Shown here one piece after another: positions 55,454 to 57,039 of a DNA stretch of 57,039 bases. The notes beneath the pieces are model-generated. The model worked only from the letters and a program-made list of their open reading frames with translations, did not search any database and was not told the DNA's origin. Where the stretch lies: positions 1-57,039 of IMG/VR virus record IMGVR_UViG_3300017598_000221. The stretch is one strand, 5' to 3'. Position numbers and translations under genes: made by a program. Source of the DNA: a virus. Position 1 is the stretch's first letter. Each line of letters begins with the position of its first letter.

Positions 55454-57039
55454 TTATTCAAATAGTGCTGCATTAACAGCTTTAATCTTATTACCAATTG
55501 CCTTCGCAGTAACTCTAGTGTTTAGTGTAACTGAACCAGTTGCATCTACTACAGGATTATGTGTTCTATTGACTCTAAGGTTACCTAAAGTTCTTAAATC
55601 TTTCTTCTCATCAGAAGTTAGCAGTCTGTTGAATACTTGGGCTTGGTCCACTTCCAATGGAATACCAGGTGTCACATTAGAGGCACCTGCACCAATTCTA
55701 GTACCATCAAATATGGGAAATGCCCCACTGTTTACCCACGTAGCCGCCACAACTACCCCGTCTAGTTCAACGGAAGTTGTGGAGGCAGCACCATCTCTTT
55801 CAACTAGTATGTGATGCCATGCATCGTCATTGGTAATAGTTGCCCCATCTGCTTCAAGGTACCCTGCCTCTAAACCGACCCAGATTTTAGATGTAAAAGA
55901 ACCACCTATTGCAAAAGAACACACAGCATTATCAGAAATACTACCCCATGCAAATATACCATTATTATTAACCACTGTAGTTCCGGCGTATTTAAGCCAA
56001 AATGATGCCGTAGACGTGCCACAAGGTATGACAGCATCATTAGAGTTTAGATACACACTTTGCCCTATACCACTGACTGCCCTGTCAAATTTACCTATCG
56101 AGTATGTTTCGGTACCACCTGATGCTTGTACAGTTGATGTACCTAAATTTTCTGTCAGGTTGCCCTCAAACTCACAACTAAACTTTAATGAACCATCACC
56201 AAATGGGTCTATGTTGTTTGGGGCAAATATCGTATTGGTATCAACCAATCTTGTAGCTTCTTGATAACCTGTTCCATCATCCATCTTGTACTCAACTTTG
56301 TTATCTACTGCAAACACTCTTGATGGTACTTCTGATATAGTTGGGTCTAGTGTGTATGTGTAGTATAGTTCTTTTCCGATAAAAGAATCTTCGTTGCTTG
56401 TTAAAGTTTTGTTAAAAAATCTTAACTGGTCTACAGAAATAGAGCCATGTCTATTTGTATAGTTGTCTGCTTGTCTAGCTATAAACATATTTGAATGTCC
56501 TGATGTCATACCTGAATAAGTAGCTGAAGCCATTAGAGTTCCATCTGCATATAATCTAGCCTCTGTCTCATCGTATTCAAACCGTAAAAAATATGTATTT
56601 CCAACTGTTATTAAAGAGGATACATCTTGAGCTGAACCTGTTTGAGAACCTCCATTTCCTACTATTACAAACAATCCTGCTGTTGTGTGAAATCCAAAAG
56701 TAAATCCTCTAGTATAACTATTGGCATTATTGTTTGAGCTAACACAGGCATTACCACCAGCGTCGGCTTCCCATGTAAAATAACCTGAGATAGCAAATGA
56801 ACCACTTGGCGATGATATACCCGTATCTACTGCTGTAGTACTTCCGTCTAGTAGTTCAATCTTTTGTCCAAAAGTACCACTACTATATGTTGGTGTACCT
56901 ATGGTAGATGCTGTAGTTGTATTGTCTATAGAGGAAGCATCACCATCAAAATTGAAGGCATGTAGACAACTACCGTCACCTAGTACATCTAGTAGTGCTA
57001 CAGTATTAGTCTCTATTGTCCCACTGATATTATCATAAG
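55454..57039 (-). CDS. LamG-domain tail/adhesin protein, 5' end outside window
   Basis: The frame is open to the window edge (about 527 residues visible), so the true start lies upstream. Two concanavalin-A/LamG-like jelly-roll domains are seen. The first includes VLGDGSCLHAFNFDGDAS, then YSSGTFGQKIEL, and ARQADNYTN. The second includes GDGSLKFSCEFEGNLTENLG, then ISDNAVCSFAIGG, and DDAWHHILVERDG. These domains bind glycans and are common in phage tail fibres. A short helical C-terminus follows. It begins the visible part of the late operon. Confidence 0.7.
   Translation of the reverse strand, partial: YDNISGTIETNTVALLDVLGDGSCLHAFNFDGDASSIDNTTTASTIGTPTYSSGTFGQKIELLDGSTTAVDTGISSPSGSFAISGYFTWEADAGGNACVSSNNNANSYTRGFTFGFHTTAGLFVIVGNGGSQTGSAQDVSSLITVGNTYFLRFEYDETEARLYADGTLMASATYSGMTSGHSNMFIARQADNYTNRHGSISVDQLRFFNKTLTSNEDSFIGKELYYTYTLDPTISEVPSRVFAVDNKVEYKMDDGTGYQEATRLVDTNTIFAPNNIDPFGDGSLKFSCEFEGNLTENLGTSTVQASGGTETYSIGKFDRAVSGIGQSVYLNSNDAVIPCGTSTASFWLKYAGTTVVNNNGIFAWGSISDNAVCSFAIGGSFTSKIWVGLEAGYLEADGATITNDDAWHHILVERDGAASTTSVELDGVVVAATWVNSGAFPIFDGTRIGAGASNVTPGIPLEVDQAQVFNRLLTSDEKKDLRTLGNLRVNRTHNPVVDATGSVTLNTRVTAKAIGNKIKAVNAALFE

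Noticed and set aside
1-57039. The frequent GGTTC word as tRNA T-arm
   Set aside because: Copies lack the GGTTCRANNCC context and no acceptor or anticodon arms were found; no tRNA gene recognised.

Overview
The window is part of a low-GC (about 35-36%) double-stranded DNA phage genome with the architecture of the N4-like podoviruses (Schitoviridae). The diagnostic gene is the 2673-residue minus-strand protein at 25662-33683. It carries the three catalytic motifs of T7-type single-subunit RNA polymerases (D1112 in motif A; K1190...Y1198 in motif B; H1403-D1404 in motif C), as expected of an N4-type virion-packaged RNA polymerase. An N4-gp56-type major capsid protein, an N4-type portal, and a primase / P-loop ATPase / ssDNA-binding-like gene run converging on the polymerase gene support this. 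The host is not identifiable from sequence. Low GC, a PAS-domain protein and apparent loss of GATC sites would fit a Campylobacterota-like host, but that is a guess. DNA polymerase, the N4 RNAPII subunits, terminase and genome ends are not seen and presumably lie outside the window.

Layout. Plus strand, 1-10.6 kb: tightly packed early genes, mostly 30-200 codons, many coupled by ATGA or TAATG overlaps. They include an HNH nuclease fragment, a 37-aa exported peptide, a RepL-like winged-helix protein behind a sigma70-like promoter with an operator-like palindrome, DUF3310- and DUF6948-like proteins, four tandem Gly-X repeat proteins, several zinc-ribbon proteins, a DUF1566 protein and small membrane peptides. 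10.6-11.0 kb is non-coding: three arrays of a 5-bp repeat (GAANN; 13, 13 and 14 copies).

11.0-16.8 kb holds a ubiquitin-like-modification cassette: an E1/ThiF-type adenylating protein, a possible E2-like protein, a JAB/JAMM protease with a complete metal motif, and flanking unknowns. 16.8-25.5 kb is replication and recombination: a RecB/Cas4-like nuclease, SF2 and Dda-like SF1 helicases, an ATPase-primase fusion, a Sak4/N4-gp44-like ATPase, an ssDNA-binding candidate and a RusA resolvase.

Minus strand, 25.7-57.0 kb: late genes read right to left, namely LamG-domain tail protein, lysis cassette (lipoprotein, 3-TM holin, PAS protein, membrane proteins, M15 endolysin), tail fibres, tail/ejection proteins, portal, scaffold, capsid, internal proteins and finally the virion RNA polymerase. 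A likely sigma70 promoter (39416-39444) precedes the scaffold-capsid block.

Window-wide signals: GAACCA/TGGTTC is about 13-16 times over-represented in two hand-counted stretches, in all frames, on both strands and in intergenic hairpins; GATC appears absent; and a two-part element (GGCATTCA...TGTAAGYCC) recurs just after seven plus-strand stop codons.
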